From assembly GCF_040253615.1 (NCBI RefSeq), contig NZ_JBEJGY010000005.1:1-64000 (forward strand): a stretch of 64,000 nucleotides of DNA, read 5' to 3'. The stretch is from Streptomyces sp. Edi4 (lineage in GTDB: Bacteria > Actinomycetota > Actinomycetes > Streptomycetales > Streptomycetaceae). Below are positions 32,311 through 40,777 of this stretch, piece by piece. A model generated the notes under the pieces. The model saw only the letters and a list, made by a program, of their open reading frames with translations. It was not told the DNA's origin and made no database searches. The position numbers and the translations under genes were made by a program. Position 1 is the stretch's first letter. Every line of letters starts with the position of its first letter.

Positions 32311-34751
32311 TCCTTGGTGTGCGAAGCGGCGGCAGCCGCGAGGCCCATCGCGCCCAAGTCTCGGGCGGTGTAGCCGAGTTCGTCGGCCAGCCTCATCATT
32401 GTCGCCTCGAGGTCGTCCGTCGAGACCAGGATTTCGCGTGCCTTGGAGCCGTCGGAGGGTCCGACGATGCCCAGCTGGTGGAGGAAGTCCATCAGGTTCT
32501 GGGCGAGGGCGAAGCCGATGCGCAGCTTGCGCTGGAGCATCGACGCCGACCCGAACTGGGTGGACACGATCAGGTCGATGGCCTGGAGGACCAGGGCCGC
32601 GTCGATGCCCTCGGGCAAGGCTGCGGTCCCCGGTCCGGCCATGGCGGCCGGGGCGGTGCTGGGCTGCTGGGCGGCGGCCTCGCGGACGATGTAGCGGGTG
32701 TACTGCCCGGAGTCGTCCTTGATGGCCTTGTCGTCCTCCGCCCACTTGGTGAGCCAGCCGCCGACAGTGCGGGGCGCCGGGGCCTTGCCGATCTCCCGCT
32801 TGAGCATCTCCGCTTCGAGGGCTTCGTGCAGGAGCTTGGGCGTGTAGCCGGTCGCCCCGGCGGCGACCAGGAGCTCCCAGCCCAGCTCGCGCGGATCGAC
32901 CGGGCGGGTGGGGCGGGGGAGCGGTGCCGCCTGCGGGGCGGCGGCCTGTGCCGGGACCGCGGGAACGGCGCCCGGCACGATGCTCGGGTCCAGCTGCGCG
33001 GTGACGGCGGCGAACAGCTCCGCCGCACCGCCGAAGCCCTCGAAGCCCGCAGGCACCACAGCCGCGGCGGCCGGGGCCGCCGCCCCGGTGCCGGCCGGGA
33101 CCGGGTCGGAGGCGAGCAGCGTCGCGGCGGCGATGATCTCACCGGCGTTGTCGACGGCGTGCTGTGCGGACTCGGTGAGCTTCTGCCCCTTGTACAGGTC
33201 GGGCAGGGTGCGCGCCCACCGCTGCGGGTAGTGCTCGCCGATGTCGACGCCGGCGGACAGGTCATCGAGCTTGGGGCGCCGTCCGGCCGTGGCCGCGCAG
33301 ATCGTGTCCATCAGCTCGTCGACCAGGCGCCAGACCTTCATCGCGGTGGGCTTCTTCGGTCCGAGTCGGGTGTGCATGTTCCACCCGGACCCGGCGACGG
33401 GCGCGTCCTTCGGGTCGATCTTGATGTAGCCGGGGAAGAGGTAGGCGAGCTCTTCCGGGTCGGAGACCGTCATGCCGACGCGCCACTTCGACATCAGCTT
33501 CATCATCGCGGTGATGGCGTCCTGCGTGGCGCGCAGCGCGGCAACGAGCATCCGCACGCGCATCGCGCGGCCCTCCTGCTCGATCTTGTCGATCATCTCC
33601 TTGATGTCGTACGGCAGGGAGGCGGTCTCGTCGGTGATGATGACGATGCCGGGGATCTCCGCGCTGATGGGGAGCTTGTTGTCGGACTTCTTCTCGCGCA
33701 TCAGCTGCTGGTAGCCGGCCTTTCGGGCGGCGATGATCTCGGCGGCCATCTTGAGCATGAGGCGGGCTTCGTCATCGGTGTGCGCGATCCAGTCGACGAT
33801 CGGCGCGGACGCCAGGCCCTCGGTGGCCCACGGGGTGATCCAGGGGAGGGCGACGCCGCCGCCGGTGGTGTCGATGGCCCAGATGATGGCGTCGGGCATC
33901 CGGGAGAGCTGGGCCGTGACCACGCGCAGGGTGTTGGTCTTGCCCGCGTCGGTCTCGCCGACCAGGATGCCGCAGTCGTTGCAGAGGCTGCCGAGCGCGA
34001 ACTCGCCGTTGCGGTAGAGGCCGAACGGGAACCGCTCGGTGAGGCTGATCTCGGAGTAGTCCTCGGGGTAGGGGATGTCGGCGGTGATGACGTCCTTGAG
34101 GGTGACCTCGATCAGGATCGTGCCGCGGTTGGCGCCGGGGAAGACCTCCACGCCGCAGCCGTCGGCCAGGCGCAGGTCGGCGGCGAACTTCGGGCCGTAG
34201 CCGTTGAGGTCGTCCACGGAGGTGCCGCCGGAGGGCAGGTCCAGTTCCACGGTGTAGCCGACCCTGCCGGGCCAGTGCTGCACGTCCTTGCCCTGGCAGT
34301 TCTCGATCCGGGCGACGCGGGCCATGCGGTCTTCCCAGTCGCGCAGGATGCCGACGGACTCGCGGCGCAGCTTGAGGAGCTTCTTGCGCTCGGAGCGGGT
34401 GGACTCGGTGCGGTTCGCCGACGCGTTCGCGGCGATGCCGATGGTGGCCAGGCCCACGCCGGTCGCCCAGCCGGTGGAGGTCAGCGGCGCGGTCGCCAGC
34501 GCCCAGGACGCCCATGCGGACGCGGTCAGCCAGGAGACGGCGCGGGTGGTGAGGGTGCCCACCGTGGTGCCCACGCGCAGGTCGTGGACGGTCCCGGCCG
34601 CGGCCGCGCCGCCCAGGGTGAGGGCGGCGGCCTGCCAGGGCAGTCCGGTGATCGGGGCGAGCGCCACCGTGGAAATGGCGGTCTCAGTGGCGTATCCGAG
34701 GAAGGTGGTGTGGCCGCTGGGCAGCGACCAGTCCCAGTGACGCATCGACAT
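32307..34751 (-). CDS. traB: TraB-like FtsK/SpoIIIE conjugative DNA translocase
   Basis: The 814-residue protein has hydrophobic segments in its first 110 residues, an FtsK motor with Walker A LVGETDAGKTN (about 265-273), Walker B PGIVIITDETA and a conserved ALRATQDAITAMMK region, and a C-terminal winged helix (about 720-790: LVLQAIDLIVSTQFGSASML, LGIVGPSDGSKAREIL) that matches the FtsK gamma domain. In Streptomyces TraB proteins this domain reads 8-base clt repeats and the hexamer pumps double-stranded DNA into recipients. Size, topology and gamma domain make this the main transfer ATPase candidate. The alanine-rich linker is long (about 540-640). It is coupled to the small coiled-coil gene downstream. 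Confidence 0.82.
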   Translation of the reverse strand: MSMRHWDWSLPSGHTTFLGYATETAISTVALAPITGLPWQAAALTLGGAAAAGTVHDLRVGTTVGTLTTRAVSWLTASAWASWALATAPLTSTGWATGVGLATIGIAANASANRTESTRSERKKLLKLRRESVGILRDWEDRMARVARIENCQGKDVQHWPGRVGYTVELDLPSGGTSVDDLNGYGPKFAADLRLADGCGVEVFPGANRGTILIEVTLKDVITADIPYPEDYSEISLTERFPFGLYRNGEFALGSLCNDCGILVGETDAGKTNTLRVVTAQLSRMPDAIIWAIDTTGGGVALPWITPWATEGLASAPIVDWIAHTDDEARLMLKMAAEIIAARKAGYQQLMREKKSDNKLPISAEIPGIVIITDETASLPYDIKEMIDKIEQEGRAMRVRMLVAALRATQDAITAMMKLMSKWRVGMTVSDPEELAYLFPGYIKIDPKDAPVAGSGWNMHTRLGPKKPTAMKVWRLVDELMDTICAATAGRRPKLDDLSAGVDIGEHYPQRWARTLPDLYKGQKLTESAQHAVDNAGEIIAAATLLASDPVPAGTGAAAPAAAAVVPAGFEGFGGAAELFAAVTAQLDPSIVPGAVPAVPAQAAAPQAAPLPRPTRPVDPRELGWELLVAAGATGYTPKLLHEALEAEMLKREIGKAPAPRTVGGWLTKWAEDDKAIKDDSGQYTRYIVREAAAQQPSTAPAAMAGPGTAALPEGIDAALVLQAIDLIVSTQFGSASMLQRKLRIGFALAQNLMDFLHQLGIVGPSDGSKAREILVSTDDLEATMMRLADELGYTARDLGAMGLAAAAASHTKE

Positions 34752-34810
34752 GGGGAAGGTCTCCTGTTCGGTGAGGCGAGGGGCGGGTCAGCAAGGCGAT
34801 AGGCAGCAAG

Positions 34811-34854
34811 GGAGCCGGTGGCCGGCCCCGGGTTCGGGGTCGGCCACCGGCTCC
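34811..34854 (-). terminator. Strong hairpin between the glycine-rich gene and traB
   Basis: GGAGCCGGTGGCC (34811-34823) pairs perfectly with GGCCACCGGCTCC (34842-34854), with inner GGCCCCGG/GGGGTC pairing. It separates the gene ending at 34877 from traB on the minus strand. Confidence 0.7.
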
Positions 34855-34876
34855 TGGTGGTGCGGGTCCGCTTTGG

Positions 34877-36943
34877 TCAGCGGGGGGTGTTCCACATGGA
34901 CTCGGCAGCCGGGCCCTTGCGGGGGTTGACGTTGTGGCTGATCTCGCGGCTGTGGTCCTCCACGAACAGCTTCGCGGCCATGTCGGCGTCGTCGGACGCC
35001 GCCCGGATCATCGACACGAGCTTGCCGATCTCGTCCGTGACCCGGTCGTCGACCGGGTACAGCGCGTTGGTGCGCTCGTAGAGGACCTGGACGCAGTCGG
35101 CCAGGGCGGTCAGCCCGTAGGCGATGCCCTGGAACTCGGATCCGACCTGCATCATGTGGACCGGCTCGAACGTGCGGTAGAGCACGGCCATCAGGACGCA
35201 CCCGGACTCGATGCGGCCGGGCATGAACATCGCGCCCTCGGGGGCGTCGGCCCCGTTCGGGGTGACGTTCCACATCCACTCGTTCGTCCTCGGGGCGACG
35301 ATCCGCTCGATGTCGAACGCGTGGACCATGCGGAAGAAGGCGACCATGCCGTCCGCGCGGGCGGCGGCGGCGACCAGCTTCGCGCATGCCTCGCTCAGCT
35401 TGGCCAGCGCCTTCTTGCTGCACGGGTACTTCTGGTCGGCGTTGACGGCCATCTGCTGCACGGCCAGCGCCGCGGCCCGGATGCCGTTGGGCAGGCCCGC
35501 GTACTCGGCAGCGACCTCCATCATGCTGCGCGGGCTGTAGCCGGTGTAGGCGGAGTGCGCGGCGCGCATGGCCATCGCGAACTTGCTGGTGTTGCCGTCA
35601 AGCACCGTGGTGCCAGCGGTCAGAGAGGGTCCGGTCACGGGATCGGTGTCCTTCCTCGGGTTGTTGACCTTGAGGGTGAGCGTGTCCGCCTTGGCTTCCT
35701 TGTCATGGCGGGCCTTGGAGCGGCGGAAGAAGAACCGCCAGATCCGTCCGGCGGTCCGGAACGGGTACGCGAACCCGTGGAGCGGGTCGCGGTGCCGGGT
35801 GAGCAGACGCCAGGCGCCCCACAGGAGTCCGAGGGGCAGCGTGAGCAGCCCTCCGAGTCCGGCGAGGAATCCGGCGCCGGCGCAGCGCGCCCAGTGCCCG
35901 AGCTTGCGGGCGGCGACGCGGCGCATCCGGTAGAGACGGCCCGTGGTCGGGCTGCCGCTGCCGGAGCTGGTGGAGCCGCTCTTCTTCTTCGAGCGGCGCA
36001 GCTTGCCCGCCCAGCCGCGCATCTTCTGCAGCGCGCGCCCGAGGCGGGTCTTGGCGGGGGTCTTGGTCCCGGAGCCGGAGCCGCTCCCGCCGGTGCCCGA
36101 GCCCGAGCCGCCGGAGGAACCGGAGCCGCCCGAGCCGGTGTTCGCGCCGCCGTTGTTGCGGCGCATCTTGTTGCCCCAGCCCTTGAGGGTCTGCCACGCC
36201 TTGCCGGTACGGGACTGCTGACCGGCGCCGCCCTTTCCTCCGGGGCTGTTCTTGCCGCCGCCGGTGCCCTTGGGGGTGTTGGCGCCGGGGCTGTTCCCGC
36301 CGCCGCCCTTGCCGCGGTTGCCCTTGCCGAGCAGACCGCCCAGGCCGCCGCCGCCCCGGCCGTGCTTGCCGCCGCCCGACCCGCCGGGACCGCGCCCGGC
36401 TCCGCCGCCTGCGCCGTGGCGCCCGCCGCCGGGCCGGTTCTTGGTCCCGGCCCCGGTGGAGCCGGTGTTCATCCGGCCGCCGCGTCCGTTCATCCGGCCG
36501 CCGCCACCGGCAGCGCCGCCGCCTCCCCGGCCGCGACCACCGCCGCGTCCGAGCAGGCCGCCCTTGCCGGCGCCCCCACCGCCCCGGCCGGAGCCGCCGC
36601 CGGAGCGGTTCGCGGCAGCGGCCTTGCGTGCGGCGGAGACCTTCGAGCGCTTCTTCCCGGCCAGCGCGGCGACGCCGACGGCTGCTCCGGCCGCGCCGGC
36701 GGCGATGAGTCCGGGCACTCCGGCGACGCCGTAGGCGATGCCTGCGGCGATTCCGGTTGCGTTCGTTCCGTGGACCAGGAGGGGCAGCGCCTGGGGGCGT
36801 CCGCGGCTGGTCTTCGGCTTGTCCGGGGCCGGGTCGGTGGTGGCCTCGGGCTCGTTGACGACGGTGTATTCGGCGGTGTCCGTGCCCTCGGTGGTGGTGC
36901 TGTCGCTGGTGGCGTCCGGGGGCGCGGTCGCGGTGTCTGCCAC
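34877..36943 (-). CDS. Glycine-rich membrane-associated protein of the transfer operon
   Basis: The 688-residue product starts at a GTG (VADTATAPPDATSDST) with GAGGAG seven bases before it. An N-terminal span (GIAAGIAYGVAGVPGLIAAG) is followed by about 200 residues of glycine/arginine/lysine/asparagine low-complexity sequence (GGGRGRGGGG, KGGGGNSPG), a second hydrophobic stretch (GAGFLAGLGGLLTLPLGLL) and a folded C-terminal half (AHSAYTGYSPRSMMEVAAEY, ADCVQVLYERTNALYPVDD). The basic glycine-rich region could bind nucleic acid or phase-separate. The folded domain is of unknown family. It is first in the traB segment of the operon. Confidence 0.65.
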   Translation of the reverse strand: MADTATAPPDATSDSTTTEGTDTAEYTVVNEPEATTDPAPDKPKTSRGRPQALPLLVHGTNATGIAAGIAYGVAGVPGLIAAGAAGAAVGVAALAGKKRSKVSAARKAAAANRSGGGSGRGGGGAGKGGLLGRGGGRGRGGGGAAGGGGRMNGRGGRMNTGSTGAGTKNRPGGGRHGAGGGAGRGPGGSGGGKHGRGGGGLGGLLGKGNRGKGGGGNSPGANTPKGTGGGKNSPGGKGGAGQQSRTGKAWQTLKGWGNKMRRNNGGANTGSGGSGSSGGSGSGTGGSGSGSGTKTPAKTRLGRALQKMRGWAGKLRRSKKKSGSTSSGSGSPTTGRLYRMRRVAARKLGHWARCAGAGFLAGLGGLLTLPLGLLWGAWRLLTRHRDPLHGFAYPFRTAGRIWRFFFRRSKARHDKEAKADTLTLKVNNPRKDTDPVTGPSLTAGTTVLDGNTSKFAMAMRAAHSAYTGYSPRSMMEVAAEYAGLPNGIRAAALAVQQMAVNADQKYPCSKKALAKLSEACAKLVAAAARADGMVAFFRMVHAFDIERIVAPRTNEWMWNVTPNGADAPEGAMFMPGRIESGCVLMAVLYRTFEPVHMMQVGSEFQGIAYGLTALADCVQVLYERTNALYPVDDRVTDEIGKLVSMIRAASDDADMAAKLFVEDHSREISHNVNPRKGPAAESMWNTPR

Positions 36944-36971
36944 GACGGATCTCCTCACAATGCGTAGCGGA

Positions 36972-37085
36972 GAGGCGAAGCGAGGCGACGCGACGCGGGG
37001 GCGGACACCCCCGTCACCCCCCGTATGGAGGGCTCAGCAGGGGGTTGGGAGGGGGTTTCCCCCTCGCGTCGCCTCGCTTCGCCTC
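36972..37085. repeat. 22-bp inverted repeat with 70-bp spacer
   Basis: GAGGCGAAGCGAGGCGACGCGA (arms at 36972-36993) is matched by its exact complement at 37064-37085. The arms are built of GCGAGGC-like words. The spacer is rich in G and C runs. It lies in the 357-base gap between the glycine-rich gene and the DUF2637 gene, where I see no ORF worth naming. It may be a terminator, a protein-binding site or a recombination scar. Confidence 0.6.
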
Positions 37086-37300
37086 GCCTCGCCGCTACTT
37101 TCCGTAAACGGCGGGGTCGGGGGTGCAAAAGGTGCTTTCCGGGCCGCTGACCGGGCCGGATGGTGCTGGGTGGAGCGGGTGAAGCGGTCGGCCTGGCGGC
37201 CGCGGCCGGCCCCCGCGACCACCCCGTCCGGCGGGTGCCGGAGAGGGTGGCGCGAGGGGCGACCGTGGGTGCCAGGAGGACCCGTTGATCAGGTTCCGTT

Positions 37301-39055
37301 TCAGGCTGCGGCCTGCTGCGGAGCCTCGGTGCCGCCTCCCTTGAGGAGGTCGACGGCCTTGGTCTTGCGGTCCTGTGCGGAGCCGGTGGAGATGCCCAGC
37401 TCGTCGGCGATGACGCGGACGGTGACCGCGCTCTCGCCCCGGGCCTGGATCATCGCGACGACGCGGTGCACGTCCCAGTCGACCTGGGTCATGCGGGCGA
37501 GCGCGGCGGCTTCAACCGCGGCCGCCTCGTGTTCAGCCGCACGCGCCCGGCGCTCAGCGGCTTCCTCGATCGCGGCCTCAGTGCGGGCCTTGGAGAGGGC
37601 GATCTCCTCGGTGCCGCGCTGTGCCTCCAGGTCCTTGTTCACCGCCGCAGCGCGCTGTTCAGCCTCCCTGCGCTCGTGTTCAGCAGCCTCTTCGAGGGCC
37701 TTCTTCTCTCCGGCGAGGGCCAGCGCCAGGCGCTGCTGCTGCTCCGCGAGGCCGGCCTTGCGGGCGACCTCGTCGCGCTGGGCTCGCGCGGCGGAATCGG
37801 CCTGGATGCGGCGCTCCTGCTCGGTGGCCTCGGTGGCCATCTGCTGCTGCTCCAGACCCCAACTGGCCTGCACCTTCTCCCGCTCGATCCGGGAGAGCGT
37901 GCGGCGCTTCTCGGTCTCATCAGCGAGGTCCTGCGCTTCGGCCGCGGCCTTGTCCTCCGCGAGCTTGAGCGCGTGCTGACGCTTGGCTTCGCGCAGTTGA
38001 GCATCGGCCTCGGCACGCTGAATCTCCGCCTGAGCCTCGCGTTCCGCTTCGGCTTTGGCGATCTTCAGCCGACCCTCGGCGCGGATCTTGTCGACCTCCG
38101 CTTGAATGCGAGCCTCTCCGAGTTGAACATCGGTCTTGACTCGCTGAATCTCGGCCTCGGCACGCTGAACGGCCGCGTGTGCCGCCCGCTGGATGTGCTT
38201 GGTCTCCTCATCCAGCGGCACGCCCAGGGCCCGCTCCACGCTGAACCCGAACGGGGCCAACTTGAACGGCAGCATCTCGTTCGGCGTCGCCGCCTTGCGC
38301 CAGGAGCGCCCGTCGCTGTCGTACTTCTGGCGCAGCCCCTCGCGGTAGATCCGCAACTGCTGGTGCTGGGCGGCGACCTCCTTGTACGGGAGGTTGTAGA
38401 GCCGCATCCGGCGAGCGAGGCGCGGCGTGGACAGCGGGGCGAGGATCCACCGGGTCAGCGGGACCGACCCGAGCGGGGTTTCGCCGGCCAGCAGGTCGGC
38501 CATCCGGCCGATGTAGTGGCGGGCGGCCTCCACGGCGATGATGAACAGCACCGGGATGACGCCGTGCATGGACGCGGCGAGCGGGTCGGCCGACACCGGC
38601 CCCGGCGGCGCGGCCGCGTTGAACGCCACGGTGGCGACGGTCAGGCCGTGCGCGGTCCAGCGCAGGATCGGCCAGGGCATCCGCTTGCGCATCATGTAGA
38701 GATCGAGGGCGAGCAACACGAGGATGCCCGCGTCGATCCCGATCGGGAACGCGTACGAGAAGGCGCCGAAGCCCTTGCTCTCCGCGAGGTGGCGCAGGGT
38801 GTTGTACGAGCCGGTGAAGCCGATCCCGGCGAGCACCAGGCCGCCGACACCGGCGACGATGGCGAGCAGCCGCATGGTGCGCGGGTCGCCGTCCGGCTCG
38901 GGGCCGGCCTCCGGGGCGGTGTCCTGCTCCGGCTCCTGGTCCTCGTAGTGGTCGTGGTCGGTGTGGTCGGCCGGGCCGGGGACGTTCCAGGAGTGCTGGT
39001 CGTCGTCGCCGTCCGGGCGGATCACGTCGGGCTTGCGGAAGTCGACGGCGGTCAT
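37301..39055 (-). CDS. DUF2637 membrane protein with long coiled coil
   Basis: The 584-residue product starts MTAVDFRKPDVIRPDGDDDQ. Four membrane segments (about residues 62-175: LLAIVAGVGGLVLAGIGFTG, FPIGIDAGILVLLALDLYM, LTVATVAFNAAAP, IPVLFIIAVEAARH) match DUF2637. An alpha-helical coiled coil of about 280 residues rich in A, E, R and Q follows (EAEIQRVKTDVQLGEARIQA). The end is a small HTH-like domain (SAVTVRVIADELGISTGSAQ, then DRKTKAVDLLKGG). DUF2637 proteins (SpdB-like) accompany traB in Streptomyces. The architecture, membrane part plus coiled coil plus HTH, suggests a tether between the membrane and plasmid DNA. It overlaps the small membrane gene upstream by ATGA. Confidence 0.72.
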   Translation of the reverse strand: MTAVDFRKPDVIRPDGDDDQHSWNVPGPADHTDHDHYEDQEPEQDTAPEAGPEPDGDPRTMRLLAIVAGVGGLVLAGIGFTGSYNTLRHLAESKGFGAFSYAFPIGIDAGILVLLALDLYMMRKRMPWPILRWTAHGLTVATVAFNAAAPPGPVSADPLAASMHGVIPVLFIIAVEAARHYIGRMADLLAGETPLGSVPLTRWILAPLSTPRLARRMRLYNLPYKEVAAQHQQLRIYREGLRQKYDSDGRSWRKAATPNEMLPFKLAPFGFSVERALGVPLDEETKHIQRAAHAAVQRAEAEIQRVKTDVQLGEARIQAEVDKIRAEGRLKIAKAEAEREAQAEIQRAEADAQLREAKRQHALKLAEDKAAAEAQDLADETEKRRTLSRIEREKVQASWGLEQQQMATEATEQERRIQADSAARAQRDEVARKAGLAEQQQRLALALAGEKKALEEAAEHERREAEQRAAAVNKDLEAQRGTEEIALSKARTEAAIEEAAERRARAAEHEAAAVEAAALARMTQVDWDVHRVVAMIQARGESAVTVRVIADELGISTGSAQDRKTKAVDLLKGGGTEAPQQAAA

Positions 39056-39315
39056 GTGCTGCTCTCCGGGTCGTCGGTCGGGAAGAACGGGGTCAGGGCC
39101 AGGCCCACGCACAGCCGGACCGCGCCGAACACGGCGAGGCCGACGGCCAGGTGCAGGCAGGTGGGCCACAGGCCGTTCGCGAACAGGTCGAACAGGGCGA
39201 GGACGGTGGCGGCGACGGCGATGACCGTGGCCAGCAGCGCCGCGAGCGGGCTGTGCGCCGCGTACGTGTCGTCCGGTGTCGTCTTGTCGGGGGCCGGGGC
39301 TGTGGTCGTACTCAC
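39052..39315 (-). CDS. Small two-span membrane protein (Spd-like)
   Basis: The 87-residue product is read from a GTG at 39315 (VSTTTAPAPDKTTPDDTYA) with two spans (LAALLATVIAVAATVLALFD and LHLAVGLAVFGAVRLCVGLA). It overlaps the DUF2637 gene by four bases. Small two-span proteins next to DUF2637 proteins are common in Streptomyces transfer regions. Confidence 0.62.
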   Translation of the reverse strand: MSTTTAPAPDKTTPDDTYAAHSPLAALLATVIAVAATVLALFDLFANGLWPTCLHLAVGLAVFGAVRLCVGLALTPFFPTDDPESST

Positions 39316-39384
39316 CGGGCACCCCCGCTGGTAGCGTTGGCCATGCGAATCGCTCCTTGTCAGCGGATCGCGAGAACAAAGGAG

Positions 39385-39405
39385 AGGCCCCCTGATCCGG
39401 GGCCT
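39385..39405. terminator. Short hairpin followed by T-rich sequence (plus orientation)
   Basis: AGGCCCC (39385-39391) pairs with GGGGCCT (39399-39405), followed by TTTCT on the plus strand. It is upstream of the Spd-like pair and may insulate the operon. Confidence 0.5.
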
Positions 39406-39539
39406 TTCTGCTTTGCCGAGCCGTTCCGGCTCTCCGACTCCGCCACGGCCTGGTCGGTCGTGGCGGAGCGGGAGAACCGCCGGCCCCGGCGCGGAGGTTG
39501 TCTCCGGCCGGGGCCGCGGCGTATCGGGCGGGCACCGGA

Positions 39540-39737
39540 TCACGCGTCGCGGTGCTCCTTGAGGTACTGGGCGATCTGCACCTTCACCGTGGCCATGCCG
39601 GTGTAGGCGGTCATCGCGGGCCAGACACCGTGGTTCTTCTCGGCTTCCTTGAGCAGCCAGTACGCCTCCTCGACCAGCTTGTCGGGGTCAGCGTCTATGC
39701 GCCGCAACGGGCTGATGAGGCGCTGGAGGAACGGCAT
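39540..39737 (-). CDS. Small hypothetical protein
   Basis: The 65-residue product (MPFLQRLISPLRRIDADPDK) is helical, with LVEEAYWLLKEAEKNHGVWP and AYTGMATVKVQIAQYLKEHR. No known family. The ATG is preceded by AAGGGAGTCCCC. Confidence 0.55.
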   Translation of the reverse strand: MPFLQRLISPLRRIDADPDKLVEEAYWLLKEAEKNHGVWPAMTAYTGMATVKVQIAQYLKEHRDA

Positions 39738-39884
39738 GGGGACTCCCTTGGAGCTCTGGCTCCTGGACTGTCGCCAGGAGTGGAAGGTGATGCAACGGGT
39801 CGGCCCGCGGTGCGGGCGCCCGAAGTACGGCGGTGCTGTGAGGCGGGCGGCGAACTTGCGGGCGCTCCCGCCGGGCGGGCGCGG

Positions 39885-40184
39885 TCAGGCCGCGCTGCGG
39901 ACGACCAGGCGCCGCATGGCGCGGCGGTCACGTTCGTCCGTGCCGCCCCACACGCCGAACTCCTCGCCGCGCTCGAAGGCGCCCTCGAGGCAGGAGATCT
40001 GGAGCGGGCAGCCACGGCAGATGGCCTTGGCCGTCGCGGCCTGGAAGAGGGCGCGTGCACCGTCACCGACCGGGAAGAACAGGTCGGGGTCCTGGTCCTC
40101 ACAGGCCGGGCGGGGCTTCGCGGGCCCGGCCGCCGTGGAGACCGAGTTGTAGTTCGCCGTGCGTACGATGGATCCGCGATTCAT
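39885..40184 (-). CDS. WhiB-like (Wbl) iron-sulfur regulator
   Basis: The 99-residue product has the Wbl layout: ACEDQDPDLFFP, AKAICRGCPLQISCLEGAFE and the turn GVWGGTDERDRR. The four cysteines (about C28, C57, C60, C66) hold a [4Fe-4S] cluster and the GVWGG turn contacts sigma factor region 4. The C-terminal basic tail (RAMRRLVVRSAA) binds DNA. The ATG follows GGGAGGCCCTG. Wbl proteins govern development and stress in Streptomyces; plasmid-borne Wbl genes are known but their targets are mostly not. It is monocistronic or first in its unit, with a hairpin at 40218-40243 upstream. Confidence 0.9.
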   Translation of the reverse strand: MNRGSIVRTANYNSVSTAAGPAKPRPACEDQDPDLFFPVGDGARALFQAATAKAICRGCPLQISCLEGAFERGEEFGVWGGTDERDRRAMRRLVVRSAA

Positions 40185-40217
40185 CAGGGCCTCCCAGAAG
40201 GTCCGAAGCGAAGAAGC

Positions 40218-40243
40218 AGCCCCGGGGCGGCCACCCCGGGGCT
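40218..40243. terminator. Hairpin between the whiB-like gene and the next operon segment
   Basis: CAGCCCCGGGG and CCCCGGGGCTG flank a 4-base loop and form a near-perfect stem. It lies downstream of the small genes ending at 40371 on the minus strand. Confidence 0.65.
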
Positions 40244-40370
40244 GTTGCGTGTGTGGCGGCCGGACGGCCGGAGCGGGCGGGAGTTCCCGGCGCTCTCCGC
40301 CGGCCCCGCCCGGGAAGGCGCGGGGACGACGGGCAGGGCCGGGTTCAGCGCTGCTTGGTCGTGCGAGCGG

Positions 40371-40460
40371 TCAGCGCCGGTTGTTCTCCGAGCGCTTGTT
40401 CTGCTCCTGGTTCTTGCGCGACAGCTCGTCGCGTTCGGCGTCGGTGAGGCTGGTGATCAC
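40371..40460 (-). CDS. 29-residue basic small protein
   Basis: A GTG overlapping the upstream stop (GTGA, 40457-40460) opens VITSLTDAERDELSRKNQEQ, followed by NKRSENNRR and TGA. The product is one amphipathic, highly charged helix. Support is the exact 4-base overlap and sensible composition; it is too short for family recognition. Confidence 0.5.
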   Translation of the reverse strand: MITSLTDAERDELSRKNQEQNKRSENNRR

Positions 40461-40633
40461 GCCGCCACCCCCCAACCGGCCGGTACCGCAGCGGCGTTGG
40501 GGACGACCCACAGGACGACGTCGGGCCGGACGAAGTCCTCGGGCTCGTAGCCCTTGGAGTCGTCCTCGCGCTCGATGTCGTCGATGATCCCGGCGGTCGG
40601 CCGCGCCGCGCCGCGTGTCATGCTGTGCTGCAT
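40457..40633 (-). CDS. Small hypothetical protein
   Basis: The 58-residue product starts MQHSMTRGAARPTAGIIDDI with GGAGG five bases before the ATG, so the longer open frame is rejected. It ends FVRPDVVLWVVPNAAAVPAG. No family known. Confidence 0.5.
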   Translation of the reverse strand: MQHSMTRGAARPTAGIIDDIEREDDSKGYEPEDFVRPDVVLWVVPNAAAVPAGWGVAA

Positions 40634-40657
40634 CAGGTCCTCCAGACAGGTCCTGGA

Positions 40658-40759
40658 CAGCCCCGGGGCCCTAATCCCTGGGGCTGTCGTCGTTCTGGCT
40701 GCCGTACGAGCAGCCACGGCCCCGGCCTTCCCGCGCGGGGCGGGATGGCCGGGGCCGTG
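40658..40759. terminator. Two consecutive hairpins
   Basis: CAGCCCCGGGG (40658-40668) pairs with CCCTGGGGCTG (40676-40686), and CACGGCCCCGGCC (40715-40727) pairs perfectly with GGCCGGGGCCGTG (40747-40759). They separate the gene ending at 40778 from the small genes downstream. Confidence 0.7.
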
Positions 40760-40777
40760 GGCGTTCGTCGCGGTGTC

